From: Hsuehochloa calcarea | Lineage: Eukaryota > Streptophyta > Magnoliopsida > Poales > Poaceae | NCBI GenBank assembly: GCA_036346395.1 | Contig: CM070602.1 | Coordinates: 18,361,098 to 18,425,097 of the forward strand | Length of the DNA: 64,000 bases | Reading direction: 5' to 3' | Shown: positions 36,515 through 50,104 of the stretch, piece after piece | How positions within the stretch are numbered: position 1 is the first letter of the stretch | How the letters are laid out: every line of letters begins with the position of its first letter | Notes under the pieces: model-generated | Databases searched by the model: none | The model's input: only the letters and a program-made list of their open reading frames with translations | What the model was told of the DNA's origin: nothing | Translations under genes and position numbers: made by a program

Positions 36515-39500
36515 ATGCCTCGTCTTGAGTTATGGAGGCGCAAGGAGGACTTGCCGAGCTTTGGAAGTTGCTACAAGTACTTGGAGGGTTCGATCGTCCA
36601 TTGTCTGAGTGGCGGTGCTTGGATTGTGAGCAGTAGAGATCGTGGAGTGATCGCCATTTGACCGTCTCGCCAGCAAAGACACCAAGGCAAGCAAACCACT
36701 TGCACATCTCGGCTAGAAGGAGTATTTGGATTGAAGCAATCCGAGTCTTCACGCCTTGCCATCCCGAGGATCTGCAACATCTACTCTCGAGCTTCGTGAC
36801 ACGCTTTTCCGCTATCATCCCGCACATCGACGTGGATCTTGCCGCACGTTTTCCGTCTACGGAGGAGAAGACAACGCCACCGTCGTGCATCTCGCCCGAT
36901 TCGCCATTGCTCAAGAAGAATCGTTGGAGTTAAGCGCCACGAGTGGAGTGTACCTATGAGACTCTTGAGAGTCAAGAAAGGATCGCCATATTAGAAGAAA
37001 CTCTTTATGGGCGACACGAAGAAGACAGGCGGAAGACCCGAAGAAGGCGATGGACCGGTGAGCGGAAGAGCCAGCAGAGGCGTGAGCGAAGCACCAGCGG
37101 CTTTGCACACTGGACACTGCTCCTATTGCACCATCCGGAACATCGGATCGGTTTGCAAGGATGCGGCTCACTTCGAGTCTCTGGCGGGGGAGCACCGTCA
37201 AGGTCTGGAGGCTATTTGATTGAGTAGTCTGTTCGCGTTGTTTGAGCTTAGCTTGATTTTATGTCTTGAGTCGCCCTTTAGGCGGTAGTTTGGTGTGCTT
37301 AAGTTCGTCCTTATTTTTGTGTGCAAGTATGAGTGCAAAGGCCCTTAGGCATTTGTTGCAAGCCATACTATTATCTTAATCAATATAAGAGTTTGATTGA
37401 GCTTTCTTAAAATATGTTGTTGGGTTTTACCTACCCCGCTTAGTTCTACAACTTATCTCGTGCTTGCTACCTTATCTAACCCTTGGAGATTCACGGATGG
37501 TTCGGACTCGTCAAGGCTGCGCAAGTGGTTACGATACTCGATGTCGAAGGGCGTGAGCAAATCCGGAGAAGCAATTCCACCACAAGCACCTTGATCGATC
37601 TGCGAATTTTGGAGCATTCATGACACTCGGACCGGTGATGTACACCATGATGAATCGGATGCAAGCTATGAATAATCGAACAACAACAATCGACATCACA
37701 ATGGAGCCCAGTTGCTCATGGTCACAATGGATCATCAAGTTGGCGGAGTTTATGAGGACCCGATCCACCAACCTTTTACGGACATGTCTCACGGAGAAGG
37801 CGACGATTGGCCGTGTTATTGAGAGGAAACTCGATCACTCAATGCGGCGATCATGAAAAAGTTACATGCGCCTCTCACGGATGGAAGGCATTGCTTGCCG
37901 AATGGTGGGAAAACTTTGTCTGCGGCGCATGGGCAGCATAAAGACATTACTTGGGAAGAGTTCACAACGCTTTTCGCCCGATATCATGTACGGAAGGAAT
38001 CATGGATCTAAGAAGGATGAATTCGTGCTCTCAAGCAAGGAGGAATGTCGATGATGATTACCTCAACAAGTTCTCACAACTTGCTCGATATCTTTGCGAA
38101 GATGTCGCCAGCGACAAGGCTCGTCAGTCGTTTTACGAAAGGATTGAACAACGGACTTCAAGTCAACTTGATCGCCCACACCTTTCACGATTTTCAAGAG
38201 TTGATCAACAAGGCTTTGATTCTAGAGGATAAGCGTAAGGAATTGGAAGATCATCGTAGCGCAGAATGGCTCGACAAAGTCACCAACCCGGTGAGGGCAA
38301 GAATGATTCCACCGCGGTTTAGCCGTTTTCCACCACGAGTGCGCGGACCACCGCACCAACTTCAACCTCGCCCGATTGCTCGAATTTCCGCAACCTGCAC
38401 GATCAACCCCAATCGATAAGCAACCCACGAATACAACGAGTTTGCTTTACAGCCGTCGGCCGGGCATTTCGCCAACCGATGTCGCGAATGGGACTATCAC
38501 TCCGATGCGCTTCAACCTTGGGAATACACGGCCAAGACACGGTACAAGGCAACCATCAAGGAACTTCTCAAGCTACCGGTCAATCCGGAGGACACCGCCA
38601 TCGGTGGTCGAGGTGTCAACCACGTCACTCTAGAAGGAGCCAAGAAGCACTGACGTTATCTTGGGTAAGTTCTAGTAAATTCGATGACACCATCGATTCT
38701 GTTTGATTACGAGCTTCGCATTCGTTTGTTTACGGAATTTTTGCAACTAAGAATAAATTGGAAGTTATGCATCTTAAGCATACTCTGTTAGTCGATCGCT
38801 TTGGAGCGAGCTAAGTTCTAAAGTTGGATGTTTAGGAGCTAGGCTACTCATAGGCGGAGTTGAGTTTCTAGCCAACCTAATAGTTCTAGACACTCGGACC
38901 ATAGATGTCATCCTTAGTATGGATTGGTTATCCAAACATAAAGCGATGCTAGATTGTGGCGAAGAGCGTGACAATTGAGGATACCACGGGAAAGAAAGTA
39001 GAATTTCTAGCCACCTCGATGCGTGATGGACATTTGGTAGTCAACGATATGAAGACGGTTTCTTTGGAAGGCGTACACGTAGTCGAGATTACGGATGTAT
39101 TTCGGAAGAATTACGGGAATGCCACCGGACCGTGACATTGAGTTTGTCATCGATCTAGTGCGAGAACGGCACCAATTTCCAAGAGACCCTATCGGATGCG
39201 GTCGATGAACTTGTGGAAATGAAGAAGCGGATAGAAGAACTCTTGGAGAAAGGTTTTGTAAGACCTAGTTAAATGCGCCATGGGGAGCACTGTTTTGTTC
39301 GTCAAGAAGAAAGATGGAAGTATGAGAATGTGTATCGATTATCGTTCTCTCAGCGAAGTCACCATCAAGAACAAGTACCCATTGCCCGAAATTGATGATT
39401 TGTTCGACCCGGATGAAAGGAGCGGAGTATTCTCCAAGATCGATCTCGATCGAGTTACCATCGATTAAAGATTTGTCCTAAGGATGTACCAAAGACCGCT

Positions 39501-41890
39501 TTCTCAACCGGTATGGACATTATGAGTTTCTAGTCATGTCTTTTGGATTGACCAATGCCCTGCCTATTTCATGAACATGATGAACAAAGTATTCATGGAA
39601 TATTTGGATAAGTTCGTGGTAGTATTCATTGATGATATTTTGGTATACTCAAAGTCGGAAGAGGAACATCTGAGAACATTTGAGATTAATCCTAGAAAGC
39701 TCGAGAGGACATCGGTTGTATGCCAAGTTGAAGAAGTGTGACTTTTGGAAGAAGAAAGTTGATTTTCTCGGTCATGTGATGACAGTAGAAGGAGTAGCGA
39801 TTGACCGGAAAGGTTAAAGTCAGTAATGAATTGGGAGCGACCCAAAGCGGTTACTCAAATTCGTAGTTTCTTGGGAATGGCGGGATACTATCGTCGTTTC
39901 ATTGAAGGATTCTCAACGATTGCTAAACCTCTTACACAATTGTTGAAGAAAGAGAAGAAGTTTATTTGGACCCTAGCTTGTGAAGAAAGTTTTCAAGAAT
40001 TGAAGAAGCGTTTGACTTGACCCGATGCTAGTTTTGCTTGGGATATTAGTAAGGATTTTGATATCTCTTGTGATGCTTGGCGTCGGGGATTAGGATGTGT
40101 CCTTATGCAAGAAGGAAGAGCGTAAACTTATGCGTCAAGGCAATTAAGGCCTCATGAAGAGAACTATCCTACCCATGATTTGGAATTAGGCTGCAGTAGT
40201 GCATGCCTTGAAGATTTAGGCGTCATTATCTCATCCAGTAATCATTGTGAAGTCTATCTGAGATCATAAGAGCACGAAGTACATATTCACTCGATCGATT
40301 TGAACATGAGGCAGAGAAGATGGTTGGAATTAATAAAGGATTATAATCTTGGAATCCATTACCATCTGGTAAGGCCAATGTAGTTCGGATGCAGCGAGTC
40401 GTAAAACTCTTGCAATGCTCTGGAAGCAAAGAGTTGTGTTGAACTTGGGAGGAATTCGAAGCTCTGACTAGAAGTTGTTAGGAAGGATTTGTGGCCAATT
40501 TGGAAGTACAGTCTACTCGGAGAAGCAGTTCGTGAAGCTCAACCTAAGGATTACGAGTTTCTTGATCTCAAGAAGAAGATGTCGGAAGGAAAATTTAAAG
40601 ACTTTACCATAGATGATCGGGATATCTTGTGGATCAATGGGCGTATCGTATCTGGGATATGGATGGATTAAGGCAGTGATTACGAAGGAAGCCCATGACT
40701 CAAAATATTCGATTCACCACAGAAGTACTAAGATGTATCGGGATGTTAAGAATAAGTTTTGGTGGCCAAACTTAAGCGAGATGTCGCGAGTTCGTTGCCT
40801 TATGCGGCGTGTGTCGAAAGTAAAGGCGAACATCGAGACCGGCGAGGATTGCTACAACCGTGAAGATACGAGAATGGAAGTGGGAAGAGATCGGTATGGA
40901 TTTTATTACGGATTACCCAAGACTCAATCGGTTATGATTCGATTTGGGTAATAGTGGATCGTTTGACTAAGGTTGCCCATTTCTTGCGGTCAAAACCACT
41001 TACTCGAGAGACCGCTTGGCGGAATTGTATATGTCAAAAATCGTCGATGCGCACGGTGTGCCTAAGAAGATAGTGTCGGATCGAGGATCTCAATTCACCT
41101 CGTTTGGCGAGTCTACATGAAGCCACAGGGACTCATCTAAATTTGATCTTGCTTATCATCCCAGACGGATGGACGGTGAAAGAGTCAATCGATATTAGAA
41201 GATATGTTGAGAGCACGTGCCTTAGCTAATGCTACCAGTTGGGATAAAAGTTTGCCGTATCACGAAATTCTCGTACAACAACGGTTATCAAGCGGTTTGC
41301 GATGTCACCATTTGAAGCTCATGCGGTCGTGCTGCGAACTCCGTTGAATTGGTCGAGAGCAATGAGCGTGTAGTGTTCGGGCGGATGTTATTCGGAAGTC
41401 GAAGAACAAGTTGCTATGATCGAGAGAGGTTAAAGATAGCCCGATCCGAGCAAAAGAGTTATCTGATAATCGTCGTCGTGACCTCGACTTTGAACGAGAG
41501 GATTTTGTGTATCTGCGAGTTACTCGCTCGAGGTGTTAAGAGATTCCACACCAAAGGGAAGCTTGCTCCAAGGTATGTGGGTCCATTCAAGACTTTGGAG
41601 CGCCGTGAGAAGTTGCGTACGATTGGAGCTACCACGATCGTTAGCGAGGAGTGCATGATGTCTTTCATGTCTCTCGGTGAAGAAGTGTCTTCGTGTGCGG
41701 AAGAAGCGGACCCGTTGGAGTCAATTGAGCGAAGGAAGATCTCACGTACAAAGAGCGACTGTCGATATTTTGGATGTCGCGAGCGCGCACGAAAGCAAGG
41801 CCGTTCGTTTACGCAAAGTCGATGGAGTAACCACTCGGAAGGAGAAGCAGCGTGGGAGCGTGAAGATGAGTTAAAGCGAGTTCCCTAGCC
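36515..41890 (+). pseudogene. Tekay gag-pol with chromodomain, many frameshifts
   Basis: A gag start fits at 36515 (MPRLELWRRKED). Gag core at about 37940-38290 (TKGLNNGLQVNLIAHTFHDF) is followed by a damaged zinc knuckle near 38445, a protease region (38640-39010), and reverse transcriptase from 39280 (LFVKKKDGSMRMCIDYRSL) with catalytic FIDDIL near 39630. RNase H covers about 40020-40400. The HHCC zinc region of integrase is at 40700-40860, the core at 40880-41200 (KIVSDRGSQFTS), and chromodomain-like sequence at 41740-41890. Reading frame shifts every 100-200 bp, nearly always by one base. Protein order and chromodomain support Tekay/Del. The frameshifts may be sequence error rather than decay. 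Confidence 0.85.
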
Positions 41891-41939
41891 TTTTCTCTAG
41901 CTAGCGGAATCTCGGGGCGAGATTCGTTTAAGGGGAGGT

Positions 41940-44900
41940 TTGTAACATCCCAATTTTGAGCTTTAAAATCTTTTATATATTAGTAGCAAGAAAATTCATC
42001 ATTTGGATTTATTGTATAATAAATTAAAAAGCTTAATATGGACTTTAAGGATAAATTGATTTAATGTGCTTAATCCCAACATCAACAATTGTCGAGCTAT
42101 TTTATTTAGATTCTATATGCTTGGATATATTTTATAGAATTTTACGGAATTTTTCCAAAGTCATTTGCTATTTTCTAATTGCTATTTGCATTTTGGATTT
42201 ATTTAAAGAAAAATCAAAGGAAATCCTTGAACGATCTTGGGCGAAGCCCGGCCTATTCCATCGCCCGGCCCACTCCGCGCCGCCCTCGCCCGATGGCGCC
42301 ACGTGTCCCCGCCCGCGATCGCCGCAGCCGTATTCGCGCCCTCGCTTCTCTCTCACCGCGGGATCTCCATCGCTCATTGCCGCCGCCATCACGCTGCGCC
42401 GCTTGCTCTCATTGGCCGGTGGACCGCCCACCGCTACTCGTCGTCGTCTTCGTCCGATCTCTCGCGCTGCCTCCAGCCCTTGCACGCTGCCTTGCCGTAT
42501 CTACCGGTCTCCTCCTCCTCCGCCTATATAAAGGCCCCAGACCCCTCGAATCGCTCGCCCGACCTCCTGCACCAAAGCCCCAACTTCTCAACCGCTCCTC
42601 GTTTTCGGCGCGCCATTGCGAAGTTCGCCGTCGACCAAAAGTCGCTCCGCCGCCGATTCCGCGCCTCGGACCCTCGGCGTCGTGCCGGGCCGCCCCTCGT
42701 GATCGCAAAGCGGAGCTACTCGGTCTGCCGTCGCTTTCGTCAGAGGGCGTCTCCATCGCCGTTCTTGGATCGTCAAACAACAGCTAAGCTCGCCACCGCC
42801 GCCGCCTTGCCGGCTTGCCGCCGATAAGCCATCACCGTCGAGCACCGTCACCGCCACCGATGGCTGCGCGCTCCGCTCGGCGATCCATTTTGCCCTCCGC
42901 CGCCGCCGGCTTCGCGCCGTCGCCGTCGCCATCGCCGGCAAGTTCATCGCCGCTTGCCTCCTCGCTCAGTGTCGGTGCCGGCGTGGCGACCAATCGGAGT
43001 CGGCTCGGCGCCACCTCCTCGGTTTCTTTGGCGTGGCGCCCAGTCAACAAATGGGTGCTTGCGCCCATTATCTCTCCCGAGCCATCTCTTGGTGAACCAA
43101 GTTCACGGTGTCTGCAGAAACCAGCGGCGATGGGTCCCACTGTCGATGCGTTTTTATTTATTTTCTTTTCGGTGGAAATTCATCGGCGACGTCGGCGGCG
43201 TCATTAATCGATTTTCCATTGAAAATTTATTCGGAAATTCAAGAAAATCCAAATTAGGGTTTATTTGATTTTCCAATCTTCCAAAGCCCATATCTTTTGC
43301 ATCAGAAGTCAATTGAGCCCATTCAAATTTGTAAATTTATATAAAATTCAGATCTATTTATTTATGAATTTTATTTAATTTTTGGAGTTTGTTTTGCCTC
43401 TGTTATTTATTTGTTTTGTTTCTTTTGTCCGTTTGCGAGTAGGCGTCGATACTTGAGGAATTTTGCGAGAAGAAGGAGCACCTCAAGACCAAGACCAATA
43501 TCTAGATCTATTCCAAGGCAAGTTATACCTTTGATCATTTTGAACCCGGTTTTCAAAATACTTTGTTTCAATGTATTGCATTCTATTTCAAGTATTTATT
43601 TAAATGCTTTTGGGTGTAGTTATTAAATCCAAATTGTTATGCCACCTTGTCTATTGTATGCCATGATCTTTTTGTCACCTAGGTTGATTAATTACTAGTT
43701 GGTATTATTGTAGCACCAGCGTGGGTTGGTTAGATCTGATTAGGCTGCTTAGCCATGCCACGAGTCATCATTTCATGTGAGAGTTGCAATTATAAATTTG
43801 ACTAAGTGATTATGGGCGTGTGATGAATCTGTGTGTCTTTGTGTGCTATTACTCGTTGATGGCATGTGTTGCACTTAATCAACGGGTGGGAAAAGATTTA
43901 GGCGAGGCAAGTGGTGGATTACTGTGAATGGTGGGTGTGTGCTTATTAAACTTTGTGATTTGGGTAAAGCGGAAGTCTTGCCTTAGTCAATTAAGGACTT
44001 AACTTTGTGCGCCATTGAACTGGCCTTCTTATGCGACCACATGCCTAGTATGGGTGGGCTGACTTAGTAAGTTATGGAGTCTTGACATTGACAACTCGGG
44101 TTGTATTTAAGGTGTGTGATGAAATTTGGAGGTGTGATATGTCACATCGCGGGACGATTCATTGCATCCTGTCCAATGGTGTGTGTCGTTCCAAAGTTGT
44201 GTGTACAAATTGGGCGTGACAAAGCACACCAGAGTGTCATTGTTTGAGATGAAGTCTCGAAAGGTTTTGTTGTGATCAACTCGATCCGGTTGGTTTCATC
44301 GTGTGGGTAAAGTGTACAACCTCTGCAGAGTGTTTAAACCAATCTATTGAATAGCCGCGTCCTCGGTTATGGACATGCTAAGAATTTCACACGAGGGGTA
44401 GATTTTCATAAAACAATTGGGAAGGGTCACCGTGTGAGATAACTTGTTGGTGTGTGAAAGAACTTGATTAGGCTGTGTGTCTTTGTGAAATCAATTGTTA
44501 ACTTATTATTGTCTATTTGTTTTGAATTACGCTTTCAATCTATTATTTGTATTCAATTGCAAATGTTGCATTTACAAAGTAACCACGAAGCCATTTCTTT
44601 GGAATAAGCCATCATGTATAAATGCATTACGTGGTATGACTTGCGAGTACGGTGTGTACTCACTCTTGCTAAACAAATCAGCGAAGTGGAGGAGTAAATC
44701 ACTTTGCTTTTGAAGAAGAGTTCTCTGAAGGTTGAGCGTTAGGGTCTTGATCGATCGGTTGCTGTGGTAAATTGATGGGAGCCACGGAGTTTATTTCGTT
44801 TCATTGCAGTTTATTTCTTTATTATCGACCTTGCATGGCTTAATAAATGTAAACTTCGACCATAAGGTCCCATGATTATTTGTTATTTAAATGTACTCGT

Positions 44901-45024
44901 TTATTCTTATATTCGTTGTATGGATGTGATATTTCATCAATGTTGACCTTTGTGTGCACTAGCGTGATCCTGGACTAGTGCAGAATACACAGAGGGTCCA
45001 GATTTGCATATTTGGGTCCCGACA
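41940..45024 (+). repeat. 3' LTR of the Tekay-type element
   Basis: Matches 33216-36304 throughout. The polypurine-like GGGGAGGTT lies directly before it (41932). Differences from the 5' LTR are mainly single-base indels in CNG contexts. Confidence 0.9.
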
Positions 45025-45371
45025 ACAATCATGGTCAATAAACACTGCTTAATGATAATTAATTAATTTTGAATTAGCAGTTACCAATGGTTTAAGTATG
45101 CAGTTACTAGAGAGTAATTGTCTCGACCTTTAAAATGATCTAGAGATGTCCAAACCAAAAGATGATTCATTCCATTTTTTTCTATCTTCTTCTCTGATCA
45201 ACTGTGCTCAGGAATTGAGCTGTCGAACCAAACCATCATTTCTCCTCAATGTGCATCGGAAAGGAGGGTGAGCGGATATCTTCGAACCATTGTCGCATAG
45301 TTCACCTACACGGGGCAGCAATAAGGTTTCTGGGCAGCGCATCTACGTGACCGCTCTCTCTACTGAATCAT

Positions 45372-45481
45372 GCGACTACTCGCTTCATTGCGACATCTGC
45401 AATCTACACTGCTTCGACTACTACTTCGAGTCCTACAACTACTCGCTTCACTGCGACATCTACGATCTGCACAACCTCGAC
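45372..45481. repeat. Tandem ~64-bp duplication in the copia B leader
   Basis: CTACTCGCTTCATTGCGACA (from about 45375) recurs as CTACTCGCTTCACTGCGACA (from about 45439), with ATCTGCA and TCGAC nearby in each. Confidence 0.7.
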
Positions 45482-45735
45482 CACTGTATCAAGTCCGCAC
45501 TGCTTCCTGTTCATCATCACGTCCGATTGTAAGTTGATCGTACGACCAGTTTTTTTCTGCTGTAATCATTTTGTTGAGTATGTTTAGAAATGCAATGAGT
45601 TGCCTACTGTTAGTATCGATTTATGTATCTCTAGTTATTTGTGATCTTTATCTCATAATCAAATCTGGAATAAAACTATTGTCCACATTTCTGACAATTC
45701 AGAAACAATATTGTGGATATTTTTATGATTCAGCA

Positions 45736-48700
45736 ATGGCTGGTGCTTCTGATGCTATGAAACCTGAGAGGTTTTCTGGTCAGAACTTTCGTAGATGGTA
45801 GACAAGGGTCAAGTTTTGGCTTATGTCTTTGGGGCTGTGGTGGGTGATCCGACCACAGTATCCATTTATGATTGAACAGGCCATGCGGTTCGACACAAAT
45901 AACAACACTACCCTTAGATGCATACTGATCACACTAGCCGACTAGCTCTATGATGTATACATGGACTTCAAGTCCGCCGCAGAGTTGTGGGATGCACTCG
46001 AGCTCAAATATGCCAAAGCTGAGGCTGGTCGTTGGCTCTATATGTGCGAGCAGTTTTTTTACTACAGCATGGAATATGCTAAGTCGATAGTTGCATAGGC
46101 TCATGAGTTACAGTTACTGATCAGAGGGATTGCACATCTGGGTTGTGTTTTGCCTCCTAAGTTTGTGGCTGCGGGTATTGTTGCCAAACCTCCTGCTCCA
46201 TTGCGGGATTTTTCCACTAACTTAAAGCACAAGAGGGAAATATATCTATTGATGATCTCATTGCTGCCCTTGATGTGAATGAAAATACAAGAGCAAAAAG
46301 ATACACCAAACACTTCCAGTCAAAACAATCAGATCAATGCAAATGTCATAGAGATGAGATATGTCAATAATAATAAAGGCTATGAGAGCGGAGGCTTATT
46401 TTGCATTAGTACTTTAGAGTATAATCTGAATGTTGCAGCTGGTTTGAATAAATATGAGGCCAATATATGGCATTCTCAGTTTTTTCATATTGGTTTTGAT
46501 CGTATTGCTAGAATGTCCAGATTAGATTTAATTCTAAAATGTAAAATTATTAAAGGTTCAAAGTGCCAACTTGTGTGCAAACAAAACAACCTCGAAAACC
46601 CTTTAAGGGGTTACAGGAGGAAAAGAACTTGACACCTTTAGATCATGTCTATTCTGACTTGTGTGAGATGAATGGATTATTGATCAAAGGAGGTAAAATA
46701 TATTTTCTAACTCTTATTGATGATGCATCTCGATATTGTTATATGTATCTATTGAAAACAACAGATGAAGCTTTAAACTATTTTAAAATTTATAAGGCTG
46801 AGGTTGAGAACCAACTAGAAAAGAAAATTTAAAGACTAAGATCTGATCGTGGAGGAGAGTATATCTCTCATGAATTCTATCAATTCTATGCTAAACATGG
46901 AATAGTCTATGAAGTTACACCACCATACTCACCTCAATCAAACGGGGTGGCTGAGAGGAAAAATTGGACCCTAACAGACTTGGTAAATACCATGTTGCAG
47001 AGTGCCGGTAATGCCTAAGATATGGTGGGGGCTATTTTTACAGCAACTTTCGTTCTAAACAGAGTAAGCACTAAAAGGTGTGAGATTACTTCGTATGAGG
47101 GATGGAAGAGGAGAAAACCCAACATTAACTTTCTGCGAACTGGGGTGTTTGGTAAAAGTCAATATACTATTGAAGAAAAAGAGAAAGTTTGGATCTAAAA
47201 TAGTCGATTGTGTCTTACTGGGATATGCTCATAACAACACGACCTATAGATTTTTAGTAGTACAATTAGAAACTCTTGAGATTATTGTTAACACAATAAT
47301 GGAGTCCAGAAATACTTCATTTTTTGAAGATATTTATCCTATGAGAACTGTAAATAGTACTTCTCGATCTGATTCTCGATCTGAGGATGATCAAACTATG
47401 AATAATAGTAATTTTGAACCTACCACCATCTCTAAACCAATTAGTGATATACCATCAGTTTATGATAATCCCGAGGAAGATAATAATTTAGTCGAAGAAG
47501 CCCCTCGCAGGAGCAAGCAACAAATGGTTGATAAAACCTTTGGCGAAGACTTTATTGTATATCTCATGAATAATGTGTCAAACACGATAATGTGTCAAAC
47601 ACTCTTTCAGAGGCTTATGCATTACCTGATGTTGAGTATTGGAAAGAGACAGTCCATAGCGAGATGGATTCCATCATGGCTAACGGGACTTAGGAGATCA
47701 TTGAACATCCTATAGGGTGTAAACCTGTTGGATGCAAGTGGATCTTTAAAAAGAAAATGAGACCTGACGGTACTATTGATAAGTACAGAGCAATACTTTT
47801 AGCCAAGGGTTATACCCAAAAAGAAGGTGGGGATTATTTTGATACTTACTCTCTTGTTGCCAGATTGACCATCATTCAAGTGTTCATTGCATTAGCTTCT
47901 TCCCATAGTCAACACAGTCATCGAATGGATGTGAAGACAGCTTTCCTTAATGGAGAGTTAGAGGAAGAAATATATTTAGAGCAACCGGATGATTTTGTGA
48001 TTTCAGGACATGAAAGTAAGGTATACAAATTAATCAAATCCTTGTATGGTCCAAAGCAAGCACCTAAACATTGGTACGATAAATTTGATAAAAAAATTAA
48101 CTTCTACTAGTTTTACTGTGAATGAGGCAGATAAGTGTGTGTATTATCGTTATGGTGGGGTCAAGGAGTGATTTTGTGTTTGTATGTTGATGACATACTT
48201 ATATTTGGGACAAACACTGTTGTTATTGATAAGGTTAAATCTTTCTTATCTAGATGCTTTGATATGAAAGACCTAAGAGAGGCATATGTTATTCTGAATA
48301 TTAAATTGATAAAAAATGAGGATGGGATCACTTTGAACCAATCCCAATATGCTGAAAAAATCTTGAGCTGGTTCGGTTTTGAGAACTGCAAGATTTCCCC
48401 AACTCCTTATGATGCTAGTGTTAAGCTTCGAAAGGATAAGATATTAGGCAAATATCAAATGAGATATTCATAAATTATTGGGTCTCTTATGTATCTATCT
48501 GATGCCACAAGATCAGACATATCATTTGCTGTGAACAAATTAAGTCGGTTTACTTCTAATCCAGGAGATGATCACTGGGAGGTACTTGAGAGAGTGTGGC
48601 GCTACTTGAGAGGTACAACCTCATATGGAATTCACTATACTGGGTATCCATCTGTATTAGAAAGATATATTGATTCAAATTGGATCTCTGGTGCAGATGA

Positions 48701-49153
48701 GATCAAAGTTACAAGTGGGTATGTCTTTACCCTAGCAGGTACTACAGTTTCATGGAGGCCGTGTAAACAGACCATATTAACGAGGTGATCAACCATTGAA
48801 GCAGAACTTGTAACACTAGACACAGCTACTATTGAGGTTGAATGGCTTAGAGAGCTTCTGTTGGACTTACCACTGGTTGAGAAGCCAATACCGGCAATCC
48901 TAACGTACTGTGATAACCAAATAATATTGATTAAGATTACAAGTACTAAGGATAACATGAAGTCCTCCAGATATGTGAAGCGTATGCTTAAATCTGTCAG
49001 AAAACTAAGGAACTCCAGAGTGAGTACTGTGAATTATATTCGCACTGAGAAAAATCTGGCAGACCCTTTCATAAAGGGGCTAGCACGGAATGCGATTTCT
49101 GTTGCGACTATGGACATGGGAATGAGGCCCATTGGAGTTACAACTCAACAGTA
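45736..49153 (+). pseudogene. Copia B gag-pol, lightly broken
   Basis: Gag begins at 45736 (MAGASDAMKPERFSGQNF), typical of plant copia. Integrase core appears at about 46836-46965 (LRSDRGGEYIS, YSPQSNGVAERKN). Reverse transcriptase starts at about 47757 (MDVKTAFLNGELEEEIYLEQ) with an intact LYVDDILIFG at 48180. RNase H ends in the frame 48861-49154 (TEKNLADPFIKGL). Nonsense changes at 45799, 45953 and 46096 each fit CAG to TAG; a CGA-to-TGA fits 48786. Other breaks are few. Non-autonomous now, but better preserved than copia A. Confidence 0.85.
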
Positions 49154-49705
49154 ACCCATGCCTTTTTGATTGAAGATCCCGTGACTTAGGCAATGGGAAA
49201 AACAAGTTGATATTTGAACAAGAGAGTACATTATAATAATATGTGTACCCGTATCCTAATAGACAAAGTACTCTCAAATGTATGGAAAGATGGCTAAAAG
49301 TCTTAATGTATTCTATTGTTCAATGAGGAAAAAATGTATTAGCCTACAGGATACCTAAAATGAATACACCTACTAGAGCTTAACTGTGAGGTCGCAGTTC
49401 ACGAGAATAGTGCATTCTCTAGAAAACTCATGAGTAGATAAGGGAGCATGACCAATAATGCTTTGTTTAGGCTTGGTTCTTTGATAGCCTGGTATAAGTT
49501 GAGATTTCAAGTGAAATCTAATCACGAAAGACTATGAATTCAAGGCATTGCCCATTCATCAGTTGAGAGAAGATGAATCTTGTTATTCTACGTGCAAATT
49601 TAATCCGTACAGTACTTACACTTAAAGACTGATATATCAACAACTTTTCAGCACAATAATCTTTATCATTCATTTTTTGCTGCTTACTTTGGAATTGGTG
49701 GGGAT

Positions 49706-50104
49706 TGTTGGAATGTGGCACATATGTGTAGACGCCCATTCATTCCTAAAATTTCAAAGTATGCAAATTCTTAAACCAGTGTGGTCGAAGTTTTATACCA
49801 GAATGATCAAAATCTTAGACCAGAAGTATTAGACCAGGGTGGTCGAAATCTTAGACCAGTGTGGTCGAAATCTTATACCAGAGTAGTCGAAGTCTCAGAC
49901 CAGTGGTCTTAAACTAGGTTGGTCGAACCTTTAGACCAGTGTGGTCGAAGGCATAGACCAGTATGATCGAAGTAATCTAGTCGAAGCCATAGACCAGTGT
50001 GATCGAATGTCTAAACTAGTATGGTAGAAATAATCTGATCAAAACTATAGATCATTGTGGTAGAAGATATAAATTAATATAGTCAAAATAATCTAGTCGA
50101 AGCC
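49706..50104. repeat. Partial 3' LTR of copia B with hairpin array
   Basis: Starts TGTTGGAATGTGGCACATAT. From 49771 it contains a dozen or so AGACCAGTGTGGTCGAA-type units, as in the 5' LTR. It ends without the downstream LTR part seen after 45030, so it is truncated. Confidence 0.8.

Larger units (their letters stand above)
33216..45024 (+). mobile_element. Ty3-gypsy chromovirus, Tekay/Del (RIRE3-like), complete with LTRs
   Basis: The 5' LTR is 33216-36304 and the 3' LTR 41940-45024, both ~3.1 kb, starting TGTAACATCCCAATTTT and ending near GGGTCCCGAC(A). ACAAT is duplicated exactly at 33211-33215 and 45025-45029. After the 5' LTR comes a primer-binding site, TGGTATCGAGCC (36310), one base short of the usual TGGTATCAGAGCC. 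The LTRs are nearly identical apart from small indels, so the insertion is young. It sits inside the hairpin array of the copia B LTR and is the youngest large layer in this nest. Confidence 0.92.
32913..50104 (+). mobile_element. Ty1-copia retrotransposon (copia B), split by a gypsy element
   Basis: The 5' LTR starts TGTTGGAATTAGACAC at 32913 and is cut at 33215 by the Tekay insertion; it resumes at 45030. The 3' LTR starts TGTTGGAATGTGGCAC at 49706, directly after the polypurine-like GGTGGGGAT. It ends at about 50104, so the element seems truncated at its 3' side. Both LTRs share an array of hairpin-forming units. Internal genes (45736-49153) follow copia order. No outer target-site duplication was found. 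Confidence 0.85.
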
